Assembly (NCBI GenBank): GCA_003220495.1
Contig: QHSP01000045.1
Span: 1 to 54,025 of the forward strand
Length of the DNA stretch: 54,025 bases
From: Candidatus Rokuibacteriota bacterium
GTDB lineage: Bacteria > Methylomirabilota > Methylomirabilia > Rokubacteriales > CSP1-6
Direction: 5' to 3'
Positions within the stretch are counted from its first letter, which is position 1; each line of letters opens with the position of its first letter. This document shows positions 41,777-50,035 of the stretch, piece after piece. The position numbers were made by a program, and so were the translations under genes. The notes under the pieces were generated by a model, which was not told the DNA's origin, did no database searches, and saw nothing but the letters and a program-made list of their open reading frames with translations.

Positions 41777-42589
41777 ATGCCGACGTTCGAGACTTCTCCC
41801 GGCGTGCACCTGCACTATCTGGTCGACGACTTCACCGAGCCCTGGCGGCAGCCTGCGACGATCGTGCTGTTGCACGGCAACGCCGAGAGCAGCCAGGCCT
41901 GGTACGCGTGGGTGCCGCTGCTGGCGCGGCGGTTCCGCGTCGTGCGGCCGGACATGCGCGGCTACGGCGCGTCGACGCCGATGCCGCGCGACTTCAAGTG
42001 GACGCTTGACGTCATCATCGACGACTACGCCCGGCTCATGGACGCGCTCGGTGTCCGACGCGTTCATCTGGTCGGCGCGAAGATCGGCGGCATCGTGGCG
42101 CGCGCCTTCGCCGCGCGCCGACCCGAGCGCGTCATGACGCTCACCGTGATCGGCTCGCCGCCGCCGCTGCGCCAGGGCGCCGAGCGCATCCCGGCGCTGA
42201 CCGAAGAGTTCGAGACGCGCGGCGTCGAGCACTGGGCCCGGCGCACGATGGCGGGCCGCCTCGGCGATCGGTTTCCGGCCGAGGGCGTCGAGTGGTGGAT
42301 CAAGTTCATGGGTCGCACCCCCGTGTCGACGATCGTCGGCTTCAATGCCGCGATCAACTATTCCGACATCCGGGCCGACTTGCCGAAGATCGCCTGCCCG
42401 ACGCTCGTGATCACCACCGACGAGAGCGGCCTCGCGTCGGTGGAGGAGACGCGGGCCTGGCAGCAGACGATCCGGAATTCCGAGCTCCGGGTGATGCCCG
42501 GCAACTCGTTTCACGTCGCGGCGAGCGACGCCGAGCGCTGCGCGCGCGCCACCCTCGACTTCGTCGACCGCCACGGCGGCGCTACCTGA
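41777..42589 (+). CDS. Alpha/beta-hydrolase fold protein with Lys at the nucleophile position, 270 aa
   Basis: The fold is clear: TIVLLHGNAESSQAWYAWVP (oxyanion HG), DMRGYGAST, then the elbow LVGAKIGGIVARAF and the late His in GNSFHVAASDAERCAR (about H246). The elbow reads G-A-K-I-G (K102) where active hydrolases have G-x-S-x-G. The Asp/Glu in VITTDESGL is plausible. With Lys at the nucleophile, classic ester hydrolysis is unlikely. Some fold members use non-serine residues or act as lyases or isomerases. AGGAGG lies six bases before the ATG. The end overlaps the convergent VOC gene by 8 bp. Confidence 0.85.
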   Translation: MPTFETSPGVHLHYLVDDFTEPWRQPATIVLLHGNAESSQAWYAWVPLLARRFRVVRPDMRGYGASTPMPRDFKWTLDVIIDDYARLMDALGVRRVHLVGAKIGGIVARAFAARRPERVMTLTVIGSPPPLRQGAERIPALTEEFETRGVEHWARRTMAGRLGDRFPAEGVEWWIKFMGRTPVSTIVGFNAAINYSDIRADLPKIACPTLVITTDESGLASVEETRAWQQTIRNSELRVMPGNSFHVAASDAERCARATLDFVDRHGGAT

Positions 42590-43508
42590 CCTCGACGAGC
42601 TCCAGCGCCTCGCGGCTCGGGCCCTCGATCATCACCGCGCGCGTGGCGCCGAGACGGTAGGGCTCCTCGAGGAAGCGAACGCCCCCGCCGCGCAGCTTCG
42701 CGATCCACCCGTCGAGATCGGCGACCTTGAGCGCGATGTGATCGTAGAGGTGGCCGCGAGAGCTCGCGAGCGGCTTGTCGTCCTGCCGCATGTAGCAGGG
42801 CAGCGCCACGTCGCCGAACACGACCGCCGCCGCCGGCGCCCGGAACATTCCTTGACGCTCGAGCGCCGGCCAGGAGCGCTCGGGCCCGCGCGGCACCTGG
42901 CAGGTGGTCTCCGTCATCCCCGCCGGGGTGGCCCGACCCGCGTATACGGGCGCGTTGAGGTGCTTCTGGTACCAGATCTGCGCGCAGAACGGATCGTCGT
43001 GGAACATGTGCACGTGATTGAAGCGCTCGGCTGGATGGTTGCCGGCGTATTCGACCAGGGCGTTGTCGGGACCCTCCATGTAGCCGAAGCCTCCGCTGCG
43101 GGCCGGCTGGATGCCCTGGGCCTTGGCCTCGGCGATCTGCGCCTTCGTTCGACCCGGCACGCCGCCCGTCCCGGGCCAGGTGTCGCTGCTGATGAAGACC
43201 GAGCCCCCTTCGTCCGTCGAGTAGAGCGGCAGGAGCTTGACGTGCTTCCGGGCCGCGTAGGTGTCGAGGCTCTTGCGCGTGTCGGGGACGTGCCAGCCGA
43301 AGTGCCAGAGCGCGGTCTGCGGCGACGTCGGCGGAGCGGCAGCGACCTTCGTGAACAGCACCAGCACGTCGTTCGCCGCGGCGAGCGCCGGCAGGCCGCC
43401 CCAGCTCGCCTTCGCGCTGGTCGGGAACTGCTCGGCGTAGAACGCGATCGCCGCGTCGGGATCGACGGAGTTCAGGTGCAGGTGGTGGAAGCCTGGTGTC
43501 GGGAGCAT
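42582..43508 (-). CDS. VOC family protein (two glyoxalase-like domains), 308 aa
   Basis: Two vicinal-oxygen-chelate modules are seen. One starts GFHHLHLNSVDPDAAIAFYA (N-terminal), the second begins ERFNHVHMFHDDPFCAQIWY. Metal ligands are likely His17-like positions in FHHLHL and HVHMF, with further His/Glu in the C-terminal modules (YDHIALKVAD). The enzymes in this family are dioxygenases, isomerases or resistance proteins. GAAAGGAGACC precedes the ATG. The length is about twice a single-domain VOC protein. The stop overlaps the alpha/beta hydrolase gene by 8 bp. Confidence 0.85.
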   Translation of the reverse strand: MLPTPGFHHLHLNSVDPDAAIAFYAEQFPTSAKASWGGLPALAAANDVLVLFTKVAAAPPTSPQTALWHFGWHVPDTRKSLDTYAARKHVKLLPLYSTDEGGSVFISSDTWPGTGGVPGRTKAQIAEAKAQGIQPARSGGFGYMEGPDNALVEYAGNHPAERFNHVHMFHDDPFCAQIWYQKHLNAPVYAGRATPAGMTETTCQVPRGPERSWPALERQGMFRAPAAAVVFGDVALPCYMRQDDKPLASSRGHLYDHIALKVADLDGWIAKLRGGGVRFLEEPYRLGATRAVMIEGPSREALELVEVR

Positions 43509-43665
43509 GGCGGTCTCCTTTCGCTCTTCGACCGCCCCGATTTAGCCAGCATTGGGCGCGGTGATCAAGTAGCCAGGACCCGGCGATCCCGCGGCGCGCG
43601 AGCCATTCCGCGACTCGTCACATCGGGGTATGATCGCGAGAGAACGCTCGCCCCGGAGGGTGGCC

Positions 43666-45117
43666 ATGTCGAGCAACGGACAGAACGAGGCGCGGAAGAT
43701 CCGCGCGAGCCTGAAGTACCCGATCATCGACGCGGACGGCCACTGGGCGGAGTACGCGCCGCTCATGCGCGAGGAGTTTCGCCGCATCGGGGGCGACGCC
43801 GCGGTCGAGGCGCTGGCGATGGCGAGCGCGCGCATCCCCAACTCGCTCAGCATGTCCGTGACCGAGCGGCGCCGCCGCCGCATCGGGCAGGAGGCGTTCT
43901 GGTTCCTGCCGACGAAGAACACGCTGGATCGCGCGACCGCGATGATGCCGCGCCTGCTCTACGAGCGCCTGGACGACCTCGGGCTCGACTTCTCCGTGAT
44001 CTATCCGACCGCCGGGCTCGGCTACTACCGTCTGCCGCCGGACAAGCTGCGGCGCGCCCTCTGTCGCGCCTATAACGTGTTCACGATGGACCAGTTTCGC
44101 CCGTATAGCGATCGTCTCATTCCCGCGGCGATCATCCCGATGTACTCGCCCGAAGAGGCGATCGAGGAGCTCGAGTTCGCGTCGCGCCAGCTCGGCTACC
44201 GGGTCGTGATGATGGGCAGCCTCATCCGCCGTCCCATTCCCGCCCTGGTCCAGGAGCATCCGGAAGCGGCGAAGTTCGTCGAGTGGTACGACCTGATCGC
44301 GATCGACAGCGAGCACGACTACGACCCGGTCTGGGCGAAGTGCCGCGAGCTCCGCATCTCGCCGAGCTTCCACAACGGCGCGCGCTCGATCCTGCTCCGC
44401 AACTCGCCGTCGAACTTCTGCTACAACCACATCGGTCACTTCGCCTCCGCCAGCGAGGCGATGGCCAAGGCTATCTTCTTCGGCGGCGTCACCCGCCGCT
44501 TCCCCGAGATCAACTTCGCCTTCCTCGAGGGCGGGGTGGGCTGGGCGTGTACGCTCTTTGCCGATCTGATCGGACACTGGGAGAAGCGCAAGCTGGACGC
44601 GCTCGAGAATACGAACCCGGCGCGGCTCGACCGGGTGGGACTCCTCGCGCTGGCCGAAAAGTACGGCAAGCCCTCGGTGGTGGAAGCGATTCGTCGCGGC
44701 GAGGGCCTGGACGACAACGGTGACGGCACCGGCGGCGTCGAGGATCTCGACGACTACTCGCGCTGCAAGATCACGAGCAAGAAAGATTTCAACGACCTCT
44801 ACATCAAGCGCTTCTACTTCGGCTGCGAGGCCGACGACCCGATCAACGCATGGGCCTTCAATCGCAAGGCGAACCCGATGCACGCGCGGCTCAACGCGTT
44901 CTTCAGCTCGGACATCGGCCACTTCGACGTCCCCGACATGACCGAGGTCGTCCCCGAGGCGTACGAGCTGCTCGAACACGGACTTCTCGACGAGAGCGAC
45001 TTCCGCGACTTCATGTTCGAGAATGCCGTGCGTCTCTGGGGGGAGCTGAACCCCGACTTCTTCAAGGGCACGGCGGTCGAGAAGCACGCGGCGGAGGTGC
45101 TGGCCCGGCCCAGATGA
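43666..45117 (+). CDS. Amidohydrolase-2 family (TIM-barrel metal hydrolase), 483 aa
   Basis: Metal-dependent hydrolase of the amidohydrolase 2 (PF04909) type. The N-terminal metal motif is IIDADGHWAE (DxDGH), and later landmarks are FHNGARSILL with a His, NHIGHFASASEAMAKAIFFG and FAFLEGGVGWACTLFADLIG. The C-terminal half keeps SSDIGHFDVPDM with the catalytic Asp region. ATG 43666 has CCGGAGGG upstream, and a longer in-frame start is ignored. Related enzymes act on gamma-resorcylate-like or aminocarboxymuconate-like substrates; the exact one is unknown. Its stop overlaps the asparaginase start by 4 bp. Confidence 0.88.
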   Translation: MSSNGQNEARKIRASLKYPIIDADGHWAEYAPLMREEFRRIGGDAAVEALAMASARIPNSLSMSVTERRRRRIGQEAFWFLPTKNTLDRATAMMPRLLYERLDDLGLDFSVIYPTAGLGYYRLPPDKLRRALCRAYNVFTMDQFRPYSDRLIPAAIIPMYSPEEAIEELEFASRQLGYRVVMMGSLIRRPIPALVQEHPEAAKFVEWYDLIAIDSEHDYDPVWAKCRELRISPSFHNGARSILLRNSPSNFCYNHIGHFASASEAMAKAIFFGGVTRRFPEINFAFLEGGVGWACTLFADLIGHWEKRKLDALENTNPARLDRVGLLALAEKYGKPSVVEAIRRGEGLDDNGDGTGGVEDLDDYSRCKITSKKDFNDLYIKRFYFGCEADDPINAWAFNRKANPMHARLNAFFSSDIGHFDVPDMTEVVPEAYELLEHGLLDESDFRDFMFENAVRLWGELNPDFFKGTAVEKHAAEVLARPR

Positions 45118-46112
45118 AGCGGCGCGTCGCGCTGATCGGCACCGGCGGGACGATCTCGTCGATCGGCCGCGGGAGCCTCGACCTCTGGGAGTACATGGAC
45201 ACGAGCCGCAAGGCGGAGCCCGACGAGCTCCTCACGCGGTTCCCGGAGGCGGCCGAGGCCGCCGAGATCGTTCCCGTTCGTTTCCGCGCCGTGGGAAGCA
45301 CGGCGATCGGGCCGGGTGACTGGCTCGCCCTCGGCACGGCGGTGCACGACGCCATCGGTCGCGAAGCGCCGCTCGACGGCGTCGTGATCACACACGGTAC
45401 CGCCACGCTCGAAGAGACGGCGTACTTCCTGAATCTCACTCTCAAGGTCGACGCAACCGTCGTGCTGGTGGGGTCGCAACGGCCGGCCACCGGCCTGAGC
45501 TCGGACGCGGGGCTCAACCTCCTGAACGCGGTGCGCGTGGCCGGCGCGCCGGAAGCCCGCGGCCTTGGTGTCCTCGTCCTCCTCAACGACGAGATCCAGA
45601 CCGCCCGCGACGTGACGAAGACGTCGACGCTGCGGCTCGAGACGTTCCGCAGTCCCGATCTCGGCATGCTCGGGTACGCCGATCCGGACGGTCGAGTCGC
45701 GATCTATCGCCGGCCCTCGCGTCGGCACGCTCCAGACACCGAATTCGACGTGCGCGGCCGCACCGAGCTGCCGCGCGTGGACATCGCCGCTTCTTATGCC
45801 GGGGCCGACGGCGCTGCGATCCGCGCCTTCGTCGCCGCCGGCGCGCGCGCGATCGTCTCGGCATCGCTCCCGCCCGGGGTCACCACTCCCGCCGAGACGG
45901 AGGCGCTCCTCGAAGCGCGCCGGCGCGGCGTGGCGATCGTGCTTTCGAGCCGGGCGGGCAGCGGCCGGGTCCTGCCCCGCACACTCCTGCGCCAGCAGGG
46001 CTTCGTCGTTGCCGACAACCTGACGCCGCAGAAGGCGCGCGTGCTCGCCATGCTGGCCCTCGCCAGGACGGACGACGCGTCCGAGATCCAGCGCATGTTC
46101 GACGAGTACTGA
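45114..46112 (+). CDS. Asparaginase family protein, 332 aa
   Basis: Type II-like asparaginase/glutaminase that frees ammonia from the side-chain amide. The first threonine motif is IGTGGTISS, the second is VVITHGTATLEETAYFLNLT, and the VLVGSQRP segment follows. Length and layout are those of bacterial L-asparaginases. No signal peptide is present, so this is a cytoplasmic enzyme. The start at 45114 overlaps the amidohydrolase stop (ATGA), so the two are an operon, and the amide product or the ammonia may link them. The open frame upstream of 45114 is out of context. Confidence 0.9.
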   Translation: MKRRVALIGTGGTISSIGRGSLDLWEYMDTSRKAEPDELLTRFPEAAEAAEIVPVRFRAVGSTAIGPGDWLALGTAVHDAIGREAPLDGVVITHGTATLEETAYFLNLTLKVDATVVLVGSQRPATGLSSDAGLNLLNAVRVAGAPEARGLGVLVLLNDEIQTARDVTKTSTLRLETFRSPDLGMLGYADPDGRVAIYRRPSRRHAPDTEFDVRGRTELPRVDIAASYAGADGAAIRAFVAAGARAIVSASLPPGVTTPAETEALLEARRRGVAIVLSSRAGSGRVLPRTLLRQQGFVVADNLTPQKARVLAMLALARTDDASEIQRMFDEY

Positions 46113-46115
46113 TCG

Positions 46116-46132
46116 GCGGGGCCGGACCCCGC
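46116..46132. terminator. Small GC hairpin after the asparaginase gene
   Basis: GCGGGG (46116-46121) pairs with CCCCGC (46127-46132) across a 5-base loop, starting 3 bp after the stop. There is no U-run, so this is at most a weak terminator. Confidence 0.35.
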
Positions 46133-46257
46133 GAGGGGTGTCCGGGAATGATCCGTCCGGCCAGAAACTCACCAGATGCCTTTCCGGTCTGAATCGCCTA
46201 ACAATCTGGAAATGAAGAGAATTCCACTCGGTATCGAATTTGCCCTATTACGCTGGC

Positions 46258-46959
46258 ATGAGCGGCTTGGGAACCCGGTCCCTGGGAGTGTTGGCAGTGG
46301 CGGCCACGATGGCCGCGGCGACGCCGGCGGCCGCGCAGGTATACAAGCGAACCGCCTCGGATGGGACCAGCTACTTCACGAACATCCAGCCGAATCCCAC
46401 ATATCAGCGCGTGGCGTACGCGGTTCCCACGGCGCGAGAATCGCAGCGCCCGGCGTCGACCGACTATGGCCTCTACTCGCGGGAGATCGCTGAAGCATCG
46501 ACCCGGTATGCCGTGCCCGAGCGCCTGATCTGGGCGGTCATCCGCGTGGAGTCGGGTTTCGATCCTCGAGCGGTGTCGCCGAAAGGGGCGCGCGGGCTCA
46601 TGCAGCTGATGCCGGAGACCGCCGCGATTCTCGGCGTCCGCGATGTTTTCAACCCGCGCGAGAACATCCACGCCGGCGCCCGCCATCTGCGCGGGATGAT
46701 GGACCGCTTCCACTACGATCTGCCCATGGCCATCGCGGCGTACAACGCGGGCGAGAGGCCGGTGGCGACGTTCCGCGGTATCCCGCCGTACCCCGAGACA
46801 CGGGAATACGTCGCGCGCGTGCTGCGCCTCTACGGAGCCCCGCTCACGTGGGAGCTGCAGGGCAGCGGCATCCAGCAGTTCGTCGGCCGCGACGGCAGTG
46901 TGACCTACACCAACGTCGCGCCAAGTCGGCTCACGACAGCCGCTCTCCAGGGAAGATAG
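46258..46959 (+). CDS. Lytic transglycosylase (SLT domain) with flanking DUF4124-like motifs, 233 aa
   Basis: Periplasmic muramidase of the Slt70/MltE type that cuts glycan strands with formation of 1,6-anhydro ends. After a signal peptide (ending PAAAQ) comes VYKRTASDGTSYFTNIQP, then the SLT core with the catalytic Glu in IRVESGFDPRAVSPKGARGL, then MQLMPETAAILG and AIAAYNAGERPVATF. At the C-terminus VGRDGSVTYTNVAPSR repeats the N-terminal motif, a DUF4124-like pattern. The ATG at 46258 has no strong ribosome site; an upstream TTG at 46240 is an alternative. Confidence 0.88.
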   Translation: MSGLGTRSLGVLAVAATMAAATPAAAQVYKRTASDGTSYFTNIQPNPTYQRVAYAVPTARESQRPASTDYGLYSREIAEASTRYAVPERLIWAVIRVESGFDPRAVSPKGARGLMQLMPETAAILGVRDVFNPRENIHAGARHLRGMMDRFHYDLPMAIAAYNAGERPVATFRGIPPYPETREYVARVLRLYGAPLTWELQGSGIQQFVGRDGSVTYTNVAPSRLTTAALQGR

Positions 46960-46993
46960 GGCGTTCCTTCTGCCACCTCGGGCGGGGTGAAGC

Positions 46994-47024
46994 AGAAGGA
47001 GGCGGCGGGGCACCGCCTCCTTCT
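46994..47024. terminator. Bidirectional hairpin between the transglycosylase and pal genes
   Basis: AGAAGGAGGCGG (46994-47005) pairs perfectly with CCGCCTCCTTCT (47013-47024) across a 7-base loop. It lies 34 bp after one stop and 15 bp before the other gene's stop, so it can serve both convergent genes. It is the cleanest intergenic hairpin in the window. Confidence 0.75.
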
Positions 47025-47038
47025 TGAACGGGGGGAGG

Positions 47039-47602
47039 TTACTTGGCCTTCACCGCGAAATGCGCCCGGCGATTCTGGCTCCAGCAGTCCTCGCTGGCCT
47101 CCTTGCACATCGGGCGTTCCTTGCCGTAGCTGAGCACCGAGATCCGGTTCGCCCGGACGCCACGAGAGACGAGATAGTTCATCGACGCGCGTGCCCGGCG
47201 CTCGCTCAGTGCCAGGTTGTAGTCGGGCGTCCCGCGCTGGTCGGCATGCCCCTCGATGAGCACGAGCCACCCGGGGTTGGACTTCATGAGATCGGCGTTC
47301 TGGTCGAGCACCTGCGCGTCTTCCGATCGGATCTGGTAGGAATCGAACTCGAAGCGGATGTCCCGAAGGTCCGTCTTCACGATAAATTCCTTCGGGTTGG
47401 GCCTCGCGGCACCTTGCATGGCCGTTCGATCGCCGGCCGCGGACCCGACCGCACGACCTCCATCCATCGTGGCACCCATCGATCCACCGGGTGCAGGCGC
47501 CGACGAAGAGTCGGACGTGGCGTTCGGCGTCATCGCGCATCCGGCGAGGATGGGCGCGGTCGCCAGCATAAGGACGAGAGCGATCTGTGAGAAGCGATTC
47601 AC
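47039..47602 (-). CDS. pal: Peptidoglycan-associated lipoprotein Pal (OmpA family), 187 aa
   Basis: Outer-membrane lipoprotein that ties the envelope to peptidoglycan in the Tol-Pal system. Signal peptide with lipobox ILAGC (Cys22 as acylated residue), a Ser/Gly-rich linker, and the OmpA domain: IRFEFDSYQIRSEDAQVLDQ, LIEGHADQRGTPDYNLALSE and RRARASMNYLVSRGVRANRI. The GTG at 47602 has GGGAGG upstream and is chosen because it starts the signal peptide. The tolB/tolA neighbours are absent here. It converges on the transglycosylase gene across the hairpin. Confidence 0.92.
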   Translation of the reverse strand: MNRFSQIALVLMLATAPILAGCAMTPNATSDSSSAPAPGGSMGATMDGGRAVGSAAGDRTAMQGAARPNPKEFIVKTDLRDIRFEFDSYQIRSEDAQVLDQNADLMKSNPGWLVLIEGHADQRGTPDYNLALSERRARASMNYLVSRGVRANRISVLSYGKERPMCKEASEDCWSQNRRAHFAVKAK

Positions 47603-47879
47603 TAGAGTTCCTCCCTTCCGCGAGCCCTGGATGGGGCCGCGATTCAGTCGCGGGCCGCGGCGTTTGAGGCAGGGCTGCACATCCAATGCCCGGAGCCGCA
47701 CAGGCGAGATATGGTGCAATATCCGGGAATTGGTGGCAGGTATGGTGCGCCCCTCGCGCCGGGGACGCCACGAGAGGTAGATCGGCTTGCCAGAACGTCA
47801 GACAGTCGCCGCCATGCAGGCACGACGGGAGCGTCCGGAGCCCGGGGGCGAGAGGCCGCGTCAGGAAAGAAGGTCTGTG

Positions 47880-48437
47880 ATGAGTCTCAATCGGTGGGTG
47901 GTGGCGGCCGTCGTCTGCGCCGTGTCCGTGTCGCCCGCTCAGGCTGAGTCCGTCTGGGATGCGTTGCGCGCACCGGGCAGCGTCGTGGTGCTCCGCCACA
48001 GCTACGCGCCCGGCGGCTTCGATCCGCCCGATGCGAGGCTTGAAGACTGCTCGACGCAGCGCAACCTGGACGAGAACGGCCGGGCGCAGGCGCGGCGGAT
48101 CGGCGAGGCCTTCCGCAAGAATGCCATCGCGGTCGGCAAGGTGCTCTCGAGCCCGCGCTGCCGCTGCCTGGATACCGCGCGTCTGGCCTTCGGCCAGGTC
48201 GAGCCCTGGGATGTCCTGCAGGGCGCGCTGAACGACGCCGAGCTCCGCCGAAGCCGTCTTGCCGAGACGAGGAAAGCCATCGATGCCCACCACATCGGCG
48301 CGCCGCTCGTTCTGATCACCCACGGGAGCGTGGTGACCGATCTGACCGGGCTCAGCATCAGGATGGGTGAGTTCGTCGTCTTGCGTCGCGCTCCCGATGG
48401 AACCCGCGCGGTCGCAGGGCAGTTGTACGTCGAGTAG
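47880..48437 (+). CDS. Secreted histidine phosphatase family protein, 185 aa
   Basis: Phosphoglycerate-mutase-like phosphatase. The signal peptide (LNRWVVAAVVCAVSVSPAQA) is followed by VVVLRHSYAPGG with the catalytic His in LRHS (usual RHG is RHS), then VLSSPRCRCLDTARLAFGQ with the Arg and the second catalytic His in LVLITHGSVVTDLTG. The missing Gly of RHG is a modest change. The ATG at 47880 has AAAGAAGG upstream; a GTG one codon earlier is also possible. Substrate is unknown, and it is periplasmic. Confidence 0.85.
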   Translation: MSLNRWVVAAVVCAVSVSPAQAESVWDALRAPGSVVVLRHSYAPGGFDPPDARLEDCSTQRNLDENGRAQARRIGEAFRKNAIAVGKVLSSPRCRCLDTARLAFGQVEPWDVLQGALNDAELRRSRLAETRKAIDAHHIGAPLVLITHGSVVTDLTGLSIRMGEFVVLRRAPDGTRAVAGQLYVE

Positions 48438-48445
48438 GCTCGTAT

Positions 48446-48862
48446 TCCCCTGAGCTCCCCGACCCCAGACCGATAGTGAAGTATCTCGTGCTCTCGCACC
48501 ATCACATGGATCACGCCGGCGGCGTGCGCGCGTTCGCCGCGCAGGGCGCGACGATCGTCACGGGCAAGGGCACCGCGGAGCACTTCCGCCGCGTGCTGGC
48601 GGCGCCGTTCACGCGCAATCCGGATCTGCCGTCGCGCGATCTGAAGGGCACCACGATCGTCGAGGTCACCGAGCGGCAGGTGTTCAGCGATGGCACCCGC
48701 GAGGTCGGCGCCTACGTGATCGACAACCCCCACTCGAACGGGCTGATGATCGGCTTCGTGTCGGATGCACGCATCGCTTATGCGACCGACATCTGGAGCC
48801 CGGGAGCCGCGCCGCTGCCCGAGAAGCTCACGCCGCCGCTCGCCGCGCTCGAGGGAAGGTAG
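48446..48862 (+). pseudogene. MBL-fold metallohydrolase fragment
   Basis: The coding similarity starts inside the fold: KYLVLSHHHMDHAGGVRAFA is the metal site HxHxDH, and DGTREVGAYVIDNPHSNGLM continues the domain. The N-terminal strands that should precede the HHHMDH motif are missing. The end is short (PPLAALEGR, then stop). The open frame continues upstream of the GTG at 48476 as ELPDPRPIVKYLV, which looks like the same gene, so the fragment begins near 48446. It is a 5'- and probably 3'-truncated gene. Its stop abuts the stop of the convergent MetE-like gene. Confidence 0.65.
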
Positions 48863-50035
48863 CTATTCGGGCCCGCTCGCGAACCAGAGGCGCGGGTCGG
48901 CGGCGCGCACGCGCGCTTCCGGGAGACCGAGCTCGCGGCGCACGATGTTGGTGCCCTCGACCAGCGCGACGCACTTGTAATACGCGATGCGCCGGCTCAA
49001 CCCCTCCCGCCCGAAGCCGCAATCGGTCGTGATCACCAGCCGTTCCGGCGGAATGTATTCCAGCGCCTTGCGGATCAACCGGGCGACGTGCTCGGGCGGC
49101 TCGACGACCGTGTTGCAGTGATTCACCACGCCGATGCCGATCTTCTTGTCGGTTCGGTACTTGCCGAAGAGCGCCAGGTCCCGGCCGTCCGAGCTGGCGC
49201 ACTCGAAGGTGATCACGTCGCCGTCGAGCTGGAGCAGATAGGGGAGCGCCCGCTCGTAGCTCGGCGGCTCCCAGTAGACGCGCTGCTGATTCGGGTTGCC
49301 CCAGCAGGTGTGCACCCAAATCTCGGTGTCGACGCCTGCCAGCTGGCGGTTGAAGGCCTGGGTCAGGAACTCGAGATCGGCGTCGGTGCAGTCCGGGCGC
49401 GTCGTGCGGCCGTGGTGCGGCGGCTCTTCGACCTGGATCAGCGGACAGCCCGCGGCGGCGAGCTCGCGAAACTCGGCGTTCATGATGTCGCAGAGATCGT
49501 TGATCAGCGCCTTGTCGTCGCGGTAGTGCTCGTCCCAGAGCATGCTCGAGAGCGCCGGGGCGCAGATCGCGCCGAACTTCATCGGCTTGTCGGTCAGCCG
49601 TTGCGCCGCCTTCCAGAGCGCGGTGTACTCGAGCGGGCCGCGAGTCAGCTTCTCGCGGACCACGCCCGGTTGATAGGCCTCCTGGACTTCCCAGAGGATG
49701 CGGCCAGGTCTCAAGCCGTGTCGAGACATCCAGCCGCGCGAAGTGTCGCGGTGTCCTTGGATGCCGCCGAGCCGCTCGATCGGGTAGAAGAACCAGGACT
49801 TGCCGCCGACGGCCAGGTCGAACCGCGTGTCGCCGTCGGTCACGATGTCGAGCCCGGCCGCCTCTTGCGCGTTGACGACGCATGCGACCGCGTCCAGGTA
49901 CTGCTCGCGAAAGATCGAGTCGCCGAGCGCCGACTTGAACGACCGCCCGTGCAGGCTCTCGGTGAACCAGAGCGGCCGCGGATACGACCCGGTGATCGCG
50001 GTGGGCAACATCAGATTCTGGGTGACTTTCAGCAA
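48863..50035 (-). CDS. MetE-like (cobalamin-independent methionine synthase C-terminal) family protein, 390 aa
   Basis: Zinc-dependent methyltransferase-like protein of the MetE C-terminal family, often stand-alone in soil bacteria. Landmarks: MLPTAITGSYPRPLWFTESL, QEAAGLDIVTDGDTRFD, and the zinc site with VHTCWGN (His, Cys), ITFECASSD (Glu) and VITTDCGFGR (Cys). The TTG at 50035 is chosen: AGGAGG lies six bases upstream, and the family starts at that point. The open frame continues upstream into a piece of a different gene (next entry). The substrate, whether homocysteine, a corrinoid or a xenobiotic methyl group, is unknown. Confidence 0.82.
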   Translation of the reverse strand: MLKVTQNLMLPTAITGSYPRPLWFTESLHGRSFKSALGDSIFREQYLDAVACVVNAQEAAGLDIVTDGDTRFDLAVGGKSWFFYPIERLGGIQGHRDTSRGWMSRHGLRPGRILWEVQEAYQPGVVREKLTRGPLEYTALWKAAQRLTDKPMKFGAICAPALSSMLWDEHYRDDKALINDLCDIMNAEFRELAAAGCPLIQVEEPPHHGRTTRPDCTDADLEFLTQAFNRQLAGVDTEIWVHTCWGNPNQQRVYWEPPSYERALPYLLQLDGDVITFECASSDGRDLALFGKYRTDKKIGIGVVNHCNTVVEPPEHVARLIRKALEYIPPERLVITTDCGFGREGLSRRIAYYKCVALVEGTNIVRRELGLPEARVRAADPRLWFASGPE

